NCBI GenBank assembly: GCA_003280245.1
Contig: QCFN01000010.1
Span: 1 to 46,616, forward strand
DNA from: Prochlorococcus sp. AG-363-J23
GTDB lineage: Bacteria; Cyanobacteriota; Cyanobacteriia; PCC-6307; Cyanobiaceae
Length of the DNA stretch: 46,616 nt
Direction of reading: 5' to 3'
Shown here: positions 1 to 9,690 of the stretch, one piece after another
Layout: each line of letters opens with the position of its first letter
Position numbering within the stretch: the first letter of the stretch is position 1
The notes under the pieces: model-generated
The model's database searches: none
What the model was told of the DNA's origin: nothing
What the model saw: the letters and a program-made list of their open reading frames with translations, nothing else
Translations under genes and position numbers: made by a program

Positions 1-78
1 GTTAAGCAACGTCCTGATTCTGTGAGTGCAGATGCTTTTATGAAATTGACTCGTAAGGTCGTGGAATTTGTCTCTTAA
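1..78 (+). CDS. C-terminal end of a probable Mrp/ApbC-type P-loop ATPase (partial)
   Basis: An open frame enters from the left edge in frame 1 and stops at 76-78 (taa), leaving 25 codons. The tail has a P-D-S-x-S-A-x-A-F pattern followed by L-x-x-x-V, which resembles the C-terminal tail of Mrp/ApbC iron-sulfur carrier ATPases. No catalytic motif lies in the visible part, so the family call is inference from a short stretch. The stop is 11 bases before rodA on the same strand, so the two are probably co-transcribed. Confidence 0.45.
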   Translation, partial: VKQRPDSVSADAFMKLTRKVVEFVS

Positions 79-89
79 ATTGTGGACCA

Positions 90-1364
90 ATGAATTCACT
101 TGCTGGCCAGAAAGGGAAAAGAAAGTCTTGGAGAAATTCGCAAAATAATAATAAGGAAATCAGTTTTATCCTTTGGGGTGTGCCTTTGGGTATGGTGTTT
201 GTATCAAGTGTGCTGATAGCAAGTACACAAAGGCAGGCTAATTTTGCAGATTGGCAGAATCATACGACTACAGCATGTATAGGCGTGTTTATCGCTCTTT
301 GTCTTGAAAGGGTCCCTATTCAGAGATTGAGATCATTATTATTCCCGATATATTTGATTACAGTTTTCAGCCTTATTGCTGTTCAATTTGTAGGTGTATC
401 TGCTCTTGGCTCTCAGCGATGGCTAAATGTTGGAGGGCTCAATATTCAGCCTTCAGAATTTGCAAAACTAGCTGCAATAATGCTTTTGGCTTCAATTTTG
501 GAGCGATATCCTGTTGAACGCCCTGTAGATCTTCTTAGACCTTTGGCTGTTATTTGCGTCCCATGGGCTTTAGTTTTTGTGCAACCTGATTTGGGAACTT
601 CTTTAGTATTTGGGGCTGTATTACTAGTGATGCTTTATTGGTCAGGTATGCCGTTGGAGTGGGTGTTCTTGGTTATCTCTCTTTTGGTTACGGCTGTTTT
701 AGTTGGTGTTTTGCCATGGAGTTTGATCCTCTGGGTACCTTTGATGGGATTTTTGGCATATAGATCATTCCCATGGAAAAAGTTGGCAACTCTTTTCACA
801 ATTTCTTTGCAGACTTTTATTGTTTTCATTACTCCATGGTTTTGGAAATTTGGCTTAAAGGATTATCAAAGAGACCGATTAGTGCTTTTTATTGATCCCT
901 CGAAAGACCCCCTTGGAGGTGGATATCATCTTCTTCAAAGTACTGTAGGTATTGGTTCTGGTGGCTTTTGGGGTACAGGCTTGCTTCAGGGACAATTAAC
1001 TAAACTTCGCTTTATACCAGAACAACATACGGACTTTATTTTTAGTGCCTTAGGGGAAGAAGCAGGATTTTGCGGATCCATCTTGGTTGTATTTGGATTT
1101 TCATTGTTAATGTTTCGATTGCTTACTCTTGCACAAGAAGCACGTACTGATTTCGAATCTCTTTTGGTAGTTGGCGTGTTGACAATGTTGGTTTTTCAGG
1201 TGGTTGTAAATATTTTCATGACGATTGGTCTTGGCCCAGTTACCGGAATTCCGCTACCTTTCATGAGTTATGGGCGTTCTGCTTTGATTGTTAATTTTGC
1301 AGGTCTTGGGTTGTGTTTGTCTGTAGCTCGTCGGAGTTTGAAAAAGTTAAAAACTGGTGAGTAA
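90..1364 (+). CDS. rodA: Peptidoglycan glycosyltransferase / rod-shape protein RodA (SEDS family)
   Basis: A 424-residue polytopic membrane protein with about ten hydrophobic segments. SEDS-family signatures are visible: QPSEFAK at about 120-126, QPDLGTSL near 165, PEQHTDFIFSALGEE near 311-325, and a C-terminal GIPLPFMSYGRSAL. The PEQHTDFIF form favours RodA over FtsW. RodA polymerises lipid II into glycan strands during cell elongation, together with a class B penicillin-binding protein. The N-terminal 20 residues are basic and Asn-rich and precede the first membrane helix. It overlaps the next gene by 8 bases, which suggests translational coupling to the histidine kinase. Confidence 0.93.
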   Translation: MNSLAGQKGKRKSWRNSQNNNKEISFILWGVPLGMVFVSSVLIASTQRQANFADWQNHTTTACIGVFIALCLERVPIQRLRSLLFPIYLITVFSLIAVQFVGVSALGSQRWLNVGGLNIQPSEFAKLAAIMLLASILERYPVERPVDLLRPLAVICVPWALVFVQPDLGTSLVFGAVLLVMLYWSGMPLEWVFLVISLLVTAVLVGVLPWSLILWVPLMGFLAYRSFPWKKLATLFTISLQTFIVFITPWFWKFGLKDYQRDRLVLFIDPSKDPLGGGYHLLQSTVGIGSGGFWGTGLLQGQLTKLRFIPEQHTDFIFSALGEEAGFCGSILVVFGFSLLMFRLLTLAQEARTDFESLLVVGVLTMLVFQVVVNIFMTIGLGPVTGIPLPFMSYGRSALIVNFAGLGLCLSVARRSLKKLKTGE

Positions 1365-2730
1365 TCAAATCACTCATAAGGAGATTCAACAAAGAATGCT
1401 TGAAGGTTTTCCGCCTGGGCAGTCAGATGAATCTACTGTGAGAAGGCTTTGGTGGGCAGCTTTAGATACCCTGCAATACGACATTATTTTGCCAATGCGG
1501 CCTCCAAGGGGATTGTGGTTGGCTTCACCTTTACCAGCTTTGTATGAAACTAAATTGTTAGATCGTTTGCAGGGTTGGGTTTGGACTCCAGATGAATTTG
1601 AAACCTTGCAATCTTTTAGTGGGAGTTTTCTTCCTCCGAGTCAAGTAATCAGTAAAACTTCCTGCAAAAGTTTTAGAAACAACTGTTATAACCGTCTTTC
1701 CCTTAAGAAGGAAGATGGAAATGATCCTTTCCTTTTGATAATTACTCCTGAGGTACAGGTTGCAATTGCATTAGAAGGTTCTGAAGGGAGGCGTAATTTT
1801 CTAATGAGGAGTGATCCTCAGACTCTAGGAGATGTATTGAAGTTGGTAGATACAAGGCTCAGTTCAGATGATCCAGGACAGGCTATTGAGCTTCGTAAGG
1901 AATTAGGGAATCTAGGCCAATTGAAAATCAATAAGGATCTTGAAAAGTTTTTTTGGTTAAGACTTTCGGAGAGGCTGGCGCAAATGGCTCCTAGTCTCAC
2001 GCTTCAGTCAAACATTGATAATTCGAAAGCAAAAAATCCAGTTAATGATATGCACGGAGAACTCAGTCTTTTAGAGGCCCTAACGCATGAGGTTCGTACA
2101 CCTTTAGCAACAATTAGAACTCTTATTCGGTCAATTTTACGTAGGCAAGATCTTCCGAGACAGGTTTATAAAAGGCTTAGGCAGATTGATGATGAATGTA
2201 CAGAACAAATAGATAGATTTGGGTTGATATTTAAAGCTGCAGAGTTGCAGAGAAGGCCTCCAGATCAATCAAGGCTTGCAAGCACGGACCTAGGGAGCAT
2301 GCTGAAAATTTTATATCCCGGATGGTGTCAACAGCTCGAGAGACGAGGGGTTTGCTTGCATTTGGACGTTACACCTGAGTTGCCACAAGTGCTTAGTGAT
2401 CCTGAGAGTCTTGAGCCAATGTTGGGGGGATTAATTGACCGAAGTAGCAGAGGGGTCCCAAAAGGTGGCACTCTTTCTTTGCAGTTGCGAGCTGCCGGTT
2501 CCAGGTTGAAGCTTCAGATTATTAGCAAGGCATTGAATGATCAGCGAAACTCTGCGTTCGAGGGGCATTCCAAGTTAGGTCCGGTACTTAGTTGGAATCC
2601 AAATACTGGCAGTTTGCAGTTGAGTCAAGCTGCCACACAACAATTATTGGCCAGTCTTGGTGGGTGGTTAACACATCGGAGAGATAGCCGCCTAACCGTT
2701 TTTTTCCCAATCGCAGATGGAAAACATTGA
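1357..2730 (+). CDS. Sensor histidine kinase with intact H-box but degenerate ATP-binding domain
   Basis: A 457-residue soluble protein with no membrane segment, started by GTG inside the end of rodA. The middle carries a clear HisKA dimerisation helix with H-E-V-R-T-P-L, giving His244 as the phosphoacceptor, followed by a second helix to about 300. The C-terminal third occupies the position of a HATPase_c domain. The N-box asparagines are replaced (MLGGLIDRSSRG at about 355-366) and no DxGxG G1 box can be found. The first 230 residues match no sensor domain I recognise. It may be a receiver of phosphate from another kinase, a pseudokinase, or a very divergent enzyme. No response regulator is adjacent. 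Confidence 0.75.
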   Translation: MSNQITHKEIQQRMLEGFPPGQSDESTVRRLWWAALDTLQYDIILPMRPPRGLWLASPLPALYETKLLDRLQGWVWTPDEFETLQSFSGSFLPPSQVISKTSCKSFRNNCYNRLSLKKEDGNDPFLLIITPEVQVAIALEGSEGRRNFLMRSDPQTLGDVLKLVDTRLSSDDPGQAIELRKELGNLGQLKINKDLEKFFWLRLSERLAQMAPSLTLQSNIDNSKAKNPVNDMHGELSLLEALTHEVRTPLATIRTLIRSILRRQDLPRQVYKRLRQIDDECTEQIDRFGLIFKAAELQRRPPDQSRLASTDLGSMLKILYPGWCQQLERRGVCLHLDVTPELPQVLSDPESLEPMLGGLIDRSSRGVPKGGTLSLQLRAAGSRLKLQIISKALNDQRNSAFEGHSKLGPVLSWNPNTGSLQLSQAATQQLLASLGGWLTHRRDSRLTVFFPIADGKH

Positions 2731-2847
2731 ACTTTTAAGGTCTTAGATTGTTGACGGGTGTGAAGGTTGTCACCCTTAAGTGCCATAGGACACAAAAGCC
2801 AGTGCTACTTTTCACTTGTAACGGCATGCCGATTTTCAAGAAAAGCC

Positions 2848-3276
2848 ATGACAGACCAGGCCCTAAAAGGAAATCTTCCTCAATGCATCGGCAGTACCGG
2901 TGGACTTCTTAACTCTGCCGAGACAGAGGAAAAGTACGCAATTACATGGTCAAGCACGAAAGCACAGGCTTTTGAGCTTCCCACAGGCGGTGCGGCAATT
3001 ATGAATGAGGGTGACAACCTCATGTACTTTGCTCGTAAGGAGCAATGCCTAGCACTTGGTACCCAATTGCGGACATTCAAACCCAGGATTGAGGATTACA
3101 AGATCTATCGCATTTTTCCTGGTGGAGATACTGAGTTTCTTCATCCCAAGGATGGGGTTTTCCCTGAGAAGGTGAATGAAGGACGTCCTATCGTTAATCA
3201 CAATCCTCGCCGAATAGGTGAAAATTCAAATCCTGCCAGCCTTAAATTCACTGGAAGGAATACTTACGACAGCTGA
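2848..3276 (+). CDS. psaD: Photosystem I reaction centre subunit II (PsaD)
   Basis: 142 residues from the ATG at 2848. PsaD is a stromal-side peripheral subunit of photosystem I that binds PsaC and docks ferredoxin. The core is typical: an ITW-S segment, [31 protein letters not shown], a basic [14 protein letters not shown] stretch, then [13 protein letters not shown] and a basic NPRRIGEN tail. The frame stays open upstream to 2767, but the family begins at the MTDQ-like start, so the later ATG is chosen. It stands alone between the kinase gene and trpE, with a 117-base upstream spacer that presumably holds a strong promoter. Confidence 0.96.
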   Translation: MTDQALKGNLPQCIGSTGGLLNSAETEEKYAITWSSTKAQAFELPTGGAAIMNEGDNLMYFARKEQCLALGTQLRTFKPRIEDYKIYRIFPGGDTEFLHPKDGVFPEKVNEGRPIVNHNPRRIGENSNPASLKFTGRNTYDS

Positions 3277-3297
3277 GACTTTTCTCAAGCTATTAGT

Positions 3298-3345
3298 AAG
3301 GGATCCTTAAGTTCGATTGCATCGCGCAAGTTGCGAGGATCCCTT
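3298..3345 (+). promoter_or_regulatory. Inverted repeat abutting the trpE start codon
   Basis: Perfect 9-base arms AAGGGATCC (3298-3306) and GGATCCCTT (3337-3345) enclose a 30-base loop that itself contains a small cgc/gcg hairpin. The right arm ends one base before the trpE ATG at 3347. In RNA the stem would cover the ribosome-binding region. There is no T-tract, so it does not look like a psaD terminator. A regulatory role is inference. Confidence 0.35.
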
Positions 3346-3346
3346 C

Positions 3347-4870
3347 ATGCTTATTCCTGATCGTGCTGCTTTTTTAACTGCAGCCAAGAAAGGTTTAAAT
3401 TTTATTCCGCTTGCTAAAAGTTGGCCGGCCGATCTTGAGACGCCTTTAACTGCCTGGTTAAAGGTGGGTCAACAAAAAAAACCGGGAGTTTTGCTTGAAT
3501 CTGTTGAGGGAGGTGAAACTCTTGGCAGATTGAGTGTTGTTGCTAGTGATCCTTTATGGACAGCAATTTCACGTGGAGATCGGTTGGTAAGACATTGGCG
3601 AGATGGAAGAGAAGATGAATTTTTAGGAAATCCTTTTGTGGGACTTAGAAAATGGTTGTGTGAATATCAAATATCTTCTTTATCTGGTTTGCCTCCAATT
3701 GGTCAGTTTTATGGGGTTTGGGGTTATGAAATGATTCAGTGGATAGAACCTTCGGTCAAGGTTCATGAACGTTGTGAGAGTGACCCTCCTGATGGTATAT
3801 GGATGATGATGGATACCATATTGATTATTGATCAAGTTAAGCGCTCAATGACAGCTGTTGCGTATGGTGATTTAACAACTAATAAGACTGCAGAATCGGA
3901 ATTAGATAAGGCTTTTATGCGAATTGAAGAACTTGAACATCGCATTTCTCTTCCGCTTGATCCTATTAAGCCTCTTAGTTGGCACCAGGCAATTCCGTCA
4001 TTGGATCAAGTTGAGAGTAATTTTAATCAGTCAGATTTTGAACTAGCTGTTTCTCAGGCAAAAGATCATATTGTTTCAGGCGATGTATTCCAACTTGTTT
4101 TAAGTCAACGCTTTGAGGCGCAAGTTCATCAAGAACCTCTTGAGTTATATCGAAGTCTAAGAATGGTTAATCCTTCCCCATATATGGCTTTCTTTGATTT
4201 TGGAGATTGGCAATTGATTGGCTCTAGTCCTGAAGTAATGGTTAGAGCTGAACCTGCAAGTGATGGAATTAGAGCAAGTTTACGCCCAATTGCTGGAACA
4301 AGGCCAAGAGGCAAAACTAACTCGGAAGATCTCAGACTAGAAAAGGAATTACTAGAAGACCCAAAAGAAAGGGCCGAGCATGTCATGTTGGTTGATTTAG
4401 GTCGTAATGATTTAGGTCGTGTATGTCAGCCAGGAACAGTTACTGTTAAAGATCTAATGGTTATAGAGAAGTATTCTCATGTCATGCATATTGTTAGCGA
4501 AGTTGAGGGCCGATTATCAAAAGGTATGGATGTATGGGATTTGTTGATAGCGTCTTTCCCTGCTGGAACTGTAAGTGGAGCACCAAAAATACGAGCTATG
4601 CAACTTGTGAATCAATTGGAGCCGCAGGCTAGAGGACCTTATTCAGGGGTTTATGGCGCTATTGATTTGAGGGGCGCATTAAATACTGCGATTACGATTC
4701 GTACAATGCTTGTGAGTAATCATCCTGATGGTGGTTTAAGAGTGCAAGTTCAGGCAGGTGCTGGCGTGGTAGCTGATTCTGAGCCCGTTTCTGAGTATCA
4801 AGAGACCTTGAATAAGGCCAAAGCCATGCTTACTGCTATTGCTTGTCTTGACGCGATTGATGAAGAATAG
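3347..4870 (+). CDS. trpE: Anthranilate synthase component I (TrpE)
   Basis: 507 residues from the ATG at 3347. The frame is open 10 codons further upstream, but that stretch lies in the inverted repeat and matches no family N-terminus. TrpE converts chorismate, with ammonia from TrpG, to anthranilate, the first step of tryptophan synthesis. Visible features are the LLES motif near residue 30, typical of feedback binding of tryptophan, and the chorismate-binding core: QLVLSQRFE, PIAGTRPRGK, DPKERAEHVMLVDLGRNDLGRV, SFPAGTVSGAPKIRAM and the final VQAGAGVVADS-P-E. No trpG is adjacent. It overlaps gshA by 11 bases. Confidence 0.96.
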   Translation: MLIPDRAAFLTAAKKGLNFIPLAKSWPADLETPLTAWLKVGQQKKPGVLLESVEGGETLGRLSVVASDPLWTAISRGDRLVRHWRDGREDEFLGNPFVGLRKWLCEYQISSLSGLPPIGQFYGVWGYEMIQWIEPSVKVHERCESDPPDGIWMMMDTILIIDQVKRSMTAVAYGDLTTNKTAESELDKAFMRIEELEHRISLPLDPIKPLSWHQAIPSLDQVESNFNQSDFELAVSQAKDHIVSGDVFQLVLSQRFEAQVHQEPLELYRSLRMVNPSPYMAFFDFGDWQLIGSSPEVMVRAEPASDGIRASLRPIAGTRPRGKTNSEDLRLEKELLEDPKERAEHVMLVDLGRNDLGRVCQPGTVTVKDLMVIEKYSHVMHIVSEVEGRLSKGMDVWDLLIASFPAGTVSGAPKIRAMQLVNQLEPQARGPYSGVYGAIDLRGALNTAITIRTMLVSNHPDGGLRVQVQAGAGVVADSEPVSEYQETLNKAKAMLTAIACLDAIDEE

Positions 4871-6005
4871 TTCACTGCTACTTAAAGGTTTTGAGGTTGA
4901 GCTCTTTACTGGACGCTCAACTGGTCAACATGTTGGAGTTGCGGTAGCGGTCACAAAGGATCTTCCGGAGTTTGTGAAAGAACCGGATCACCGCAACTTG
5001 GAATACATAACTTCTCCTGAAGCAAATTATGCAAAGTTAAAAGAGGATTTGTTGGCGCCAAGAAGACGGCTAAGAAGTTGGCTAGCCAAAAAGCATTTAA
5101 CCCTTTTACCTTGCAGTACTCTTAGCTTGGGAGATAGCTCAATTTTTGAAAGATCAGATCCTGGTAATCCTTATCACGATCTGATTGAGTCTCTTTACGG
5201 AACTAAGGTTGTTACTGCGAGTGTTCACATTAACTTAGGTATAACGGACTTAAATAAACTCTTTGCGGCATTACGGTTGGTTAGATGTGAGGCAGCAATT
5301 TTTCTAGCCTTAAGTGCTAGTTCTCCTTTTTTGGATGGTGAGCTCACTGGAGCTCATTCTCAAAGGTGGTTGCAATTTCCGCGGACTCCCAAGAAAGTTC
5401 CATTTTTTCGAGATCATGATCATTATGTTGAATGGGTGCAAATGCATTTAGCTAATGGCACGATGCAGAATGAAAGACATCTTTGGACATCAGTCCGCCC
5501 TAATGGACCTAGTCGCCCTTATGATTTAAATAGGATGGAATTGCGAATATGTGACTTGATTACAGACCCGTCAATGTTGTTGGCTCTTACAGCTCTCTTG
5601 GAACTCCGAGTGATTAATCTTTTAAGAAATCCTGAGAAATTTGATCCATTTCATGTTAGTGATTTAACTTCTGAAGAATTAGTCGAAATAAGCGATAGTA
5701 ATGATATAAAAGCTGCAAAAGATAGTTTGAATGCCTCTTTAGTTCATTGGAAAGATGGTAGAACAATAACCGCTATTGACTGGGTTCAGGAACTTTTGAA
5801 TGAGACAATACCTTTGGCTGAAGAATTGAATTTAACTGAACAACTTGAGCCTCTCCGGGACGCTTTAGAAGAAGGAAATCAGGCTATGAAATGGCTGAAA
5901 TCTTTTGGTCTTGGTTTTACCGTGCAATCAGTTATTGAAAAGGCTATTTCGAGTATGGCTGCTGAGGAAATGCTTGATTCAAATAGAGAGGTCCTTTTGG
6001 GATGA
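4860..6005 (+). CDS. gshA: Glutamate-cysteine ligase, cyanobacterial type (GshA)
   Basis: 381 residues from the ATG at 4860, which overlaps the trpE stop; a TTG 21 bases upstream is a less likely start. The sequence begins [13 protein letters not shown] and contains [29 protein letters not shown] and a conserved [21 protein letters not shown] block. These are characteristic of the cyanobacterial glutamate-cysteine ligase family that makes gamma-glutamylcysteine for glutathione. The assignment rests on recognising that family rather than on mapped active-site residues. It overlaps ppc by 4 bases, so trpE-gshA-ppc is probably one transcript. Confidence 0.88.
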   Translation: MKNSSLLLKGFEVELFTGRSTGQHVGVAVAVTKDLPEFVKEPDHRNLEYITSPEANYAKLKEDLLAPRRRLRSWLAKKHLTLLPCSTLSLGDSSIFERSDPGNPYHDLIESLYGTKVVTASVHINLGITDLNKLFAALRLVRCEAAIFLALSASSPFLDGELTGAHSQRWLQFPRTPKKVPFFRDHDHYVEWVQMHLANGTMQNERHLWTSVRPNGPSRPYDLNRMELRICDLITDPSMLLALTALLELRVINLLRNPEKFDPFHVSDLTSEELVEISDSNDIKAAKDSLNASLVHWKDGRTITAIDWVQELLNETIPLAEELNLTEQLEPLRDALEEGNQAMKWLKSFGLGFTVQSVIEKAISSMAAEEMLDSNREVLLG

Positions 6006-9000
6006 TTATGCCCAAACCTGATTGCACTCAAGCTGATCAAAAAAACAGTCATTCCTCTTTAAATCAAGTGGTGGCTGGAGTGAATGGGGGGGGGAGATTG
6101 CTTAGACAGCGATTGGAATTGGTGGAGGATTTATGGCAAACAGTATTGAGAAGTGAATGTCCTCCTGAGCAAACAGAGCGATTATTGCGTTTGAAAAAGT
6201 TAAGCGATCCTTGGGCTCTCGAGAGTGCCGACGAAAAAGGAGCAAGTAATGCGATTGTTTTGTTGATTCGAGAGATGGATCTTGCAGAGGCAATAGCAGC
6301 TGCAAGAGCTTTTTCTCTTTATTTTCAGTTGGTCAATATTCTTGAGCAACGGATTGAAGAGGATAGTTATTTAGAAAGCATGAGTATCGGGCAAGAAGAC
6401 GGTACCCAGGAGCATTTAGATCCATTTGCTCCACCATTAGCAAGTCAGACAAATCCAGCAACCTTTCGTGAACTTTTTGAACGTCTTAGAAGATTGAATG
6501 TTCCTCCTGCCAAGTTGGAAGGACTATTACAGGAGATGGATATAAGGCTCGTTTTTACTGCACACCCTACAGAGATTGTTCGACATACAGTTAGACATAA
6601 GCAAAGAAGAGTAGCAAGTCTTTTGCAGCAACTTCAATCTGAAACTGGAAGTTCTGCATCTGAGAGTGAAAGCTTGAGACTTCAATTAGAGGAGGAAATA
6701 AGGCTTTGGTGGCGAACTGACGAACTACATCAATTTAAACCCTCAGTTTTAGATGAGGTGGATTATGCGCTTCATTATTTTCAGCAAGTTTTATTTGATG
6801 CAATGCCTCAATTAAGACGTCGAATTACTTCTGCTTTGTCTTCAAGTTATCCAGATGTTCATTTGCCACAGGCCGCCTTTTGTACCTTTGGCTCATGGGT
6901 TGGCTCTGATCGTGATGGTAACCCTTCTGTGACGCCTGAAATCACATGGAGGACTGCGTGTTATCAACGTCAACTGATGCTTGAAAGATATATATCAGCA
7001 GTACAAGATTTAAGAGACCAGTTAAGTATTTCTATGCAATGGAGTCAAGTTGGAGCTCCTCTTCTTGAATCGTTAGAAATGGATAGGCTGCGTTTCCCTG
7101 AAGTGTATGAGGAGCGAGCCGCACGATATAGATTAGAACCTTATCGTTTGAAATTAAGGTATACATTAGAACGATTAAAACTTACTAAATATAGGAATAA
7201 ACAACTAGCTGATGCTGGTTGGCAAACTCCTCCCGACGGTATTTCTAATGCTTCTGTTAATTTACCTTCTTCTGGAGAATTGCTCCATTACGGTTCAGTA
7301 GCAGAATTTAGAAGTGATTTAGAATTAGTACGCAATAGTTTGGTTAGTACTGATTTAAGTTGTGAGTCACTAGATACTTTGCTCACCCAAGTTCACATTT
7401 TTGGTTTTTCACTTGCTAGTCTTGATATCCGTCAAGAGAGTATTCGTCATAGTGATGCAATTGATGAACTTACCCGTCATCTAAATCTGCCTAAAGCTTA
7501 TGGAGCGATGGAAGAAGATGAGAGAGTGCAATGGTTAACGGCTGAACTTCAAACTAGACGACCTTTAATTCCTTCAACTGCTATTTGGTCTTCAACAACC
7601 GAAGAGACTATTTCTGTATTTCGTATGCTTCATCGTCTCCAAGAGGAATTTGGAAGTCGTATCTGCAGAACATATGTGATTTCTATGAGTCATACGGTTT
7701 CAGATTTGTTAGAGGTATTACTACTGGCCAAGGAGGTTGGACTTGTTGACCCTACTGCTCGACATTCAGAGCTATTGGTTGTTCCTCTTTTTGAAACTGT
7801 TGAAGATCTTCAGAGAGCACCTTCGGTAATGGAGCAGTTATTTCAAATGCCCCTTTATAGGCATTTGTTGCCTCGCGTGGGTCAGCAGGCTCAACAATTG
7901 CAAGAGCTCATGCTTGGTTATTCCGATAGCAATAAAGATTCTGGTTTTTTGTCTAGTAATTGGGAGATTCATCAGGCTCAAATTGCACTGCAAAACTTGG
8001 CTCGCAGGCATGGGTTTGCATTGCGTTTATTCCATGGTCGTGGTGGTTCTGTTGGCAGAGGAGGAGGACCTGCTTATCAAGCAATCTTGGCTCAACCAAG
8101 TGGTACTTTGCAGGGACGAATTAAAATTACTGAACAAGGAGAGGTACTTGCCTCTAAATACAGCTTGCCAGAATTGGCTCTATATAATTTAGAAACGGTT
8201 ACTACTGCTGTTCTGCAAAATAGTTTGGTAACTAATCAATTGGATGCTACGCCTAGTTGGAATGAATTAATGGGCAGACTGGCAGCAAGGTCTCGTGAGC
8301 ACTATCGAGCATTAGTTCATGACAACCCTGACCTTGTCGCTTTTTTTCAAGAGGTTACGCCAATTGAAGAGATAAGTAAGTTGCAGATTTCTAGTCGGCC
8401 TGCACGTCGAAAAAGTGGTGCGAAGGATCTTTCAAGTCTGCGAGCTATTCCTTGGGTGTTTGGTTGGACTCAAAGTAGATTTCTTCTGCCAAGTTGGTTT
8501 GGAGTTGGAACCGCATTAGCGGCGGAACTTGAACAAGATGCTGATCAGTTAATTCTTCTTCGCAGGCTCCATCAACGATGGCCATTCTTCAGAATGTTGA
8601 TCTCGAAAGTTGAAATGACACTTTCGAAAGTTGATTTAGATTTAGCAAATCATTATGTAAATAGCCTTGGTCGTGAAACTAATCGAGAGGCATTTGAAAA
8701 GATTTTCGACGTTATTGCAAGTGAATATGATCGGACAAAAAGTTTAATTATGGAGATAACAGGTCAGAGCAGATTGTTGGGAGCAGATCCTGCGTTGCAA
8801 CTCTCGGTTGATTTGCGCAATCGTACGATTGTTCCATTAGGTTTTTTACAAGTTGCTTTGTTGCGAAGGTTACGTGATCAGAATAGGCAACCTCCTATGA
8901 GTGAATCGCCAGGAACTCATGGAGATGGGCGCACCTACAGCAGGAGTGAATTGCTTCGAGGTGCTTTGTTAACTATTAATGGTATAGCCGCTGGTATGCG

Positions 9001-9013
9001 TAATACAGGATGA
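6002..9013 (+). CDS. ppc: Phosphoenolpyruvate carboxylase
   Basis: 1003 residues. It carboxylates phosphoenolpyruvate to oxaloacetate, the anaplerotic input to the incomplete TCA cycle in cyanobacteria. Family motifs are intact: FTAHPTE with catalytic His188, [15 protein letters not shown], the glycine-rich [14 protein letters not shown] loop near 674-688, [17 protein letters not shown], and the C-terminal MRNTG. An ATG at 6008 is an alternative start two codons in. The first 35 residues are variable and include three GGG glycine codons that form a nine-G tract. Overlaps the end of gshA. Confidence 0.97.
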   Translation: MIMPKPDCTQADQKNSHSSLNQVVAGVNGGGRLLRQRLELVEDLWQTVLRSECPPEQTERLLRLKKLSDPWALESADEKGASNAIVLLIREMDLAEAIAAARAFSLYFQLVNILEQRIEEDSYLESMSIGQEDGTQEHLDPFAPPLASQTNPATFRELFERLRRLNVPPAKLEGLLQEMDIRLVFTAHPTEIVRHTVRHKQRRVASLLQQLQSETGSSASESESLRLQLEEEIRLWWRTDELHQFKPSVLDEVDYALHYFQQVLFDAMPQLRRRITSALSSSYPDVHLPQAAFCTFGSWVGSDRDGNPSVTPEITWRTACYQRQLMLERYISAVQDLRDQLSISMQWSQVGAPLLESLEMDRLRFPEVYEERAARYRLEPYRLKLRYTLERLKLTKYRNKQLADAGWQTPPDGISNASVNLPSSGELLHYGSVAEFRSDLELVRNSLVSTDLSCESLDTLLTQVHIFGFSLASLDIRQESIRHSDAIDELTRHLNLPKAYGAMEEDERVQWLTAELQTRRPLIPSTAIWSSTTEETISVFRMLHRLQEEFGSRICRTYVISMSHTVSDLLEVLLLAKEVGLVDPTARHSELLVVPLFETVEDLQRAPSVMEQLFQMPLYRHLLPRVGQQAQQLQELMLGYSDSNKDSGFLSSNWEIHQAQIALQNLARRHGFALRLFHGRGGSVGRGGGPAYQAILAQPSGTLQGRIKITEQGEVLASKYSLPELALYNLETVTTAVLQNSLVTNQLDATPSWNELMGRLAARSREHYRALVHDNPDLVAFFQEVTPIEEISKLQISSRPARRKSGAKDLSSLRAIPWVFGWTQSRFLLPSWFGVGTALAAELEQDADQLILLRRLHQRWPFFRMLISKVEMTLSKVDLDLANHYVNSLGRETNREAFEKIFDVIASEYDRTKSLIMEITGQSRLLGADPALQLSVDLRNRTIVPLGFLQVALLRRLRDQNRQPPMSESPGTHGDGRTYSRSELLRGALLTINGIAAGMRNTG
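6086..6094 (+). repeat. Nine-base poly-G tract inside ppc
   Basis: Nine consecutive G bases encode Gly29-Gly31 of ppc. A G9 homopolymer is unusual in an AT-leaning genome and is a typical site for slipped-strand mispairing or for sequencing error. A one-base change would frameshift ppc early. The reading frame is intact as given. Confidence 0.9.
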
Positions 9014-9020
9014 ATTACTT

Positions 9021-9515
9021 GTGCTTTCTTTTCGCAACTCTTCATTGCCTCGTCTTCCAGATGGCTTCTTTTTAGAAAGATTCAAGGCTCCTGCCCCAGA
9101 AGCTCTGAATAGGTTATTTGCACGTTGTCGAGAGAGTACATATGCGCCAGAAAAAATAGCTCTTGCGTTAAAACATAGTGATTGTCATTTGAGTATTTAT
9201 GAAAAGAAAACAAAACTCTTGGTAGGTTTTGTGAGAGTTACTAGTGATAAGGGTTTAAATGCTAATTTGTGGAATTTAGTCGCACTTCCTGGACCTTTTC
9301 ATAGGCAGTTAGTAGCAGTTCTTGTTCATCAGGTTCTTGAGATTTTACGTCGTGAAATGCCTGGATGCAGTGTTTCTGTATCTGCTTCTCAGTCAAATCT
9401 AGCTGCTCTTGAGGCGCAGGGGTTTTTAGTAGACCCAGGAGGCATTAGAGCCATGGGCTATAGGCTACGAAAAGGGCCTCTAAGTAGGTGGAGGTGGTCT
9501 TCTGTTAGGAGATAA
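9021..9515 (+). CDS. GNAT-family N-acetyltransferase-like protein
   Basis: 164 residues from a GTG start. The order of elements fits a compact GNAT fold: an N-terminal helix pair, a central strand LVGFVRVTSD, a V-A-L-P-x-x-x-x-R-x-L segment at the acyl-CoA site, and a C-terminal E-A-Q-GF-x-V-D-P-G-G-I-R-A-M-G-Y ending. The usual Q/RxxGxG/A loop is replaced by PGPFHRQLV, so acetyl-CoA binding is likely but not certain. Substrate unknown. Seven bases separate it from ppc, and it is followed by a convergent tRNA. Confidence 0.65.
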   Translation: MLSFRNSSLPRLPDGFFLERFKAPAPEALNRLFARCRESTYAPEKIALALKHSDCHLSIYEKKTKLLVGFVRVTSDKGLNANLWNLVALPGPFHRQLVAVLVHQVLEILRREMPGCSVSVSASQSNLAALEAQGFLVDPGGIRAMGYRLRKGPLSRWRWSSVRR

Positions 9516-9534
9516 GTTGTTTTTAAAAAAATAA

Positions 9535-9608
9535 CGAGCATGGAGGGACTCGAACCCCCGACTCTCAGAACCGGAATCTGATGCTCTATCCAACTGAGCT
9601 ACATGCCC
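9535..9608 (-). tRNA. tRNA-Arg (anticodon CCG)
   Basis: The minus strand folds into a full cloverleaf of 74 bases. The acceptor GGGCATG pairs with CATGCTC, the anticodon stem is TCAGA/TCTGA around TTCCGGT, and the T-arm is GGGGG-TTCGAGT-CCCTC. The discriminator base is G. The anticodon CCG reads CGG codons. The 3' CCA is not encoded. Confidence 0.95.
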
Positions 9609-9690
9609 TTGAATTGACCAAATTTGGTCAGGACTAGAGGTCCAAAAACCTCACTTTAAAGTTACCTTATTCTTATGCTGCTCAGGACAG

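Noticed and set aside
2751-2781. TTGACG followed by a TTAAGT-like box as a psaD promoter
   Set aside because: The spacing and -10 match are poor. A promoter must be in this gap, but I cannot place it.
2767-2847. An N-terminal extension of PsaD by 27 residues
   Set aside because: It begins at a non-ATG codon and does not resemble any PsaD; the ATG at 2848 gives the family N-terminus and length.
7914-8192. A 92-codon plus-strand frame inside ppc
   Set aside because: It covers the ppc glycine loop in another frame; ppc is continuous and conserved there.
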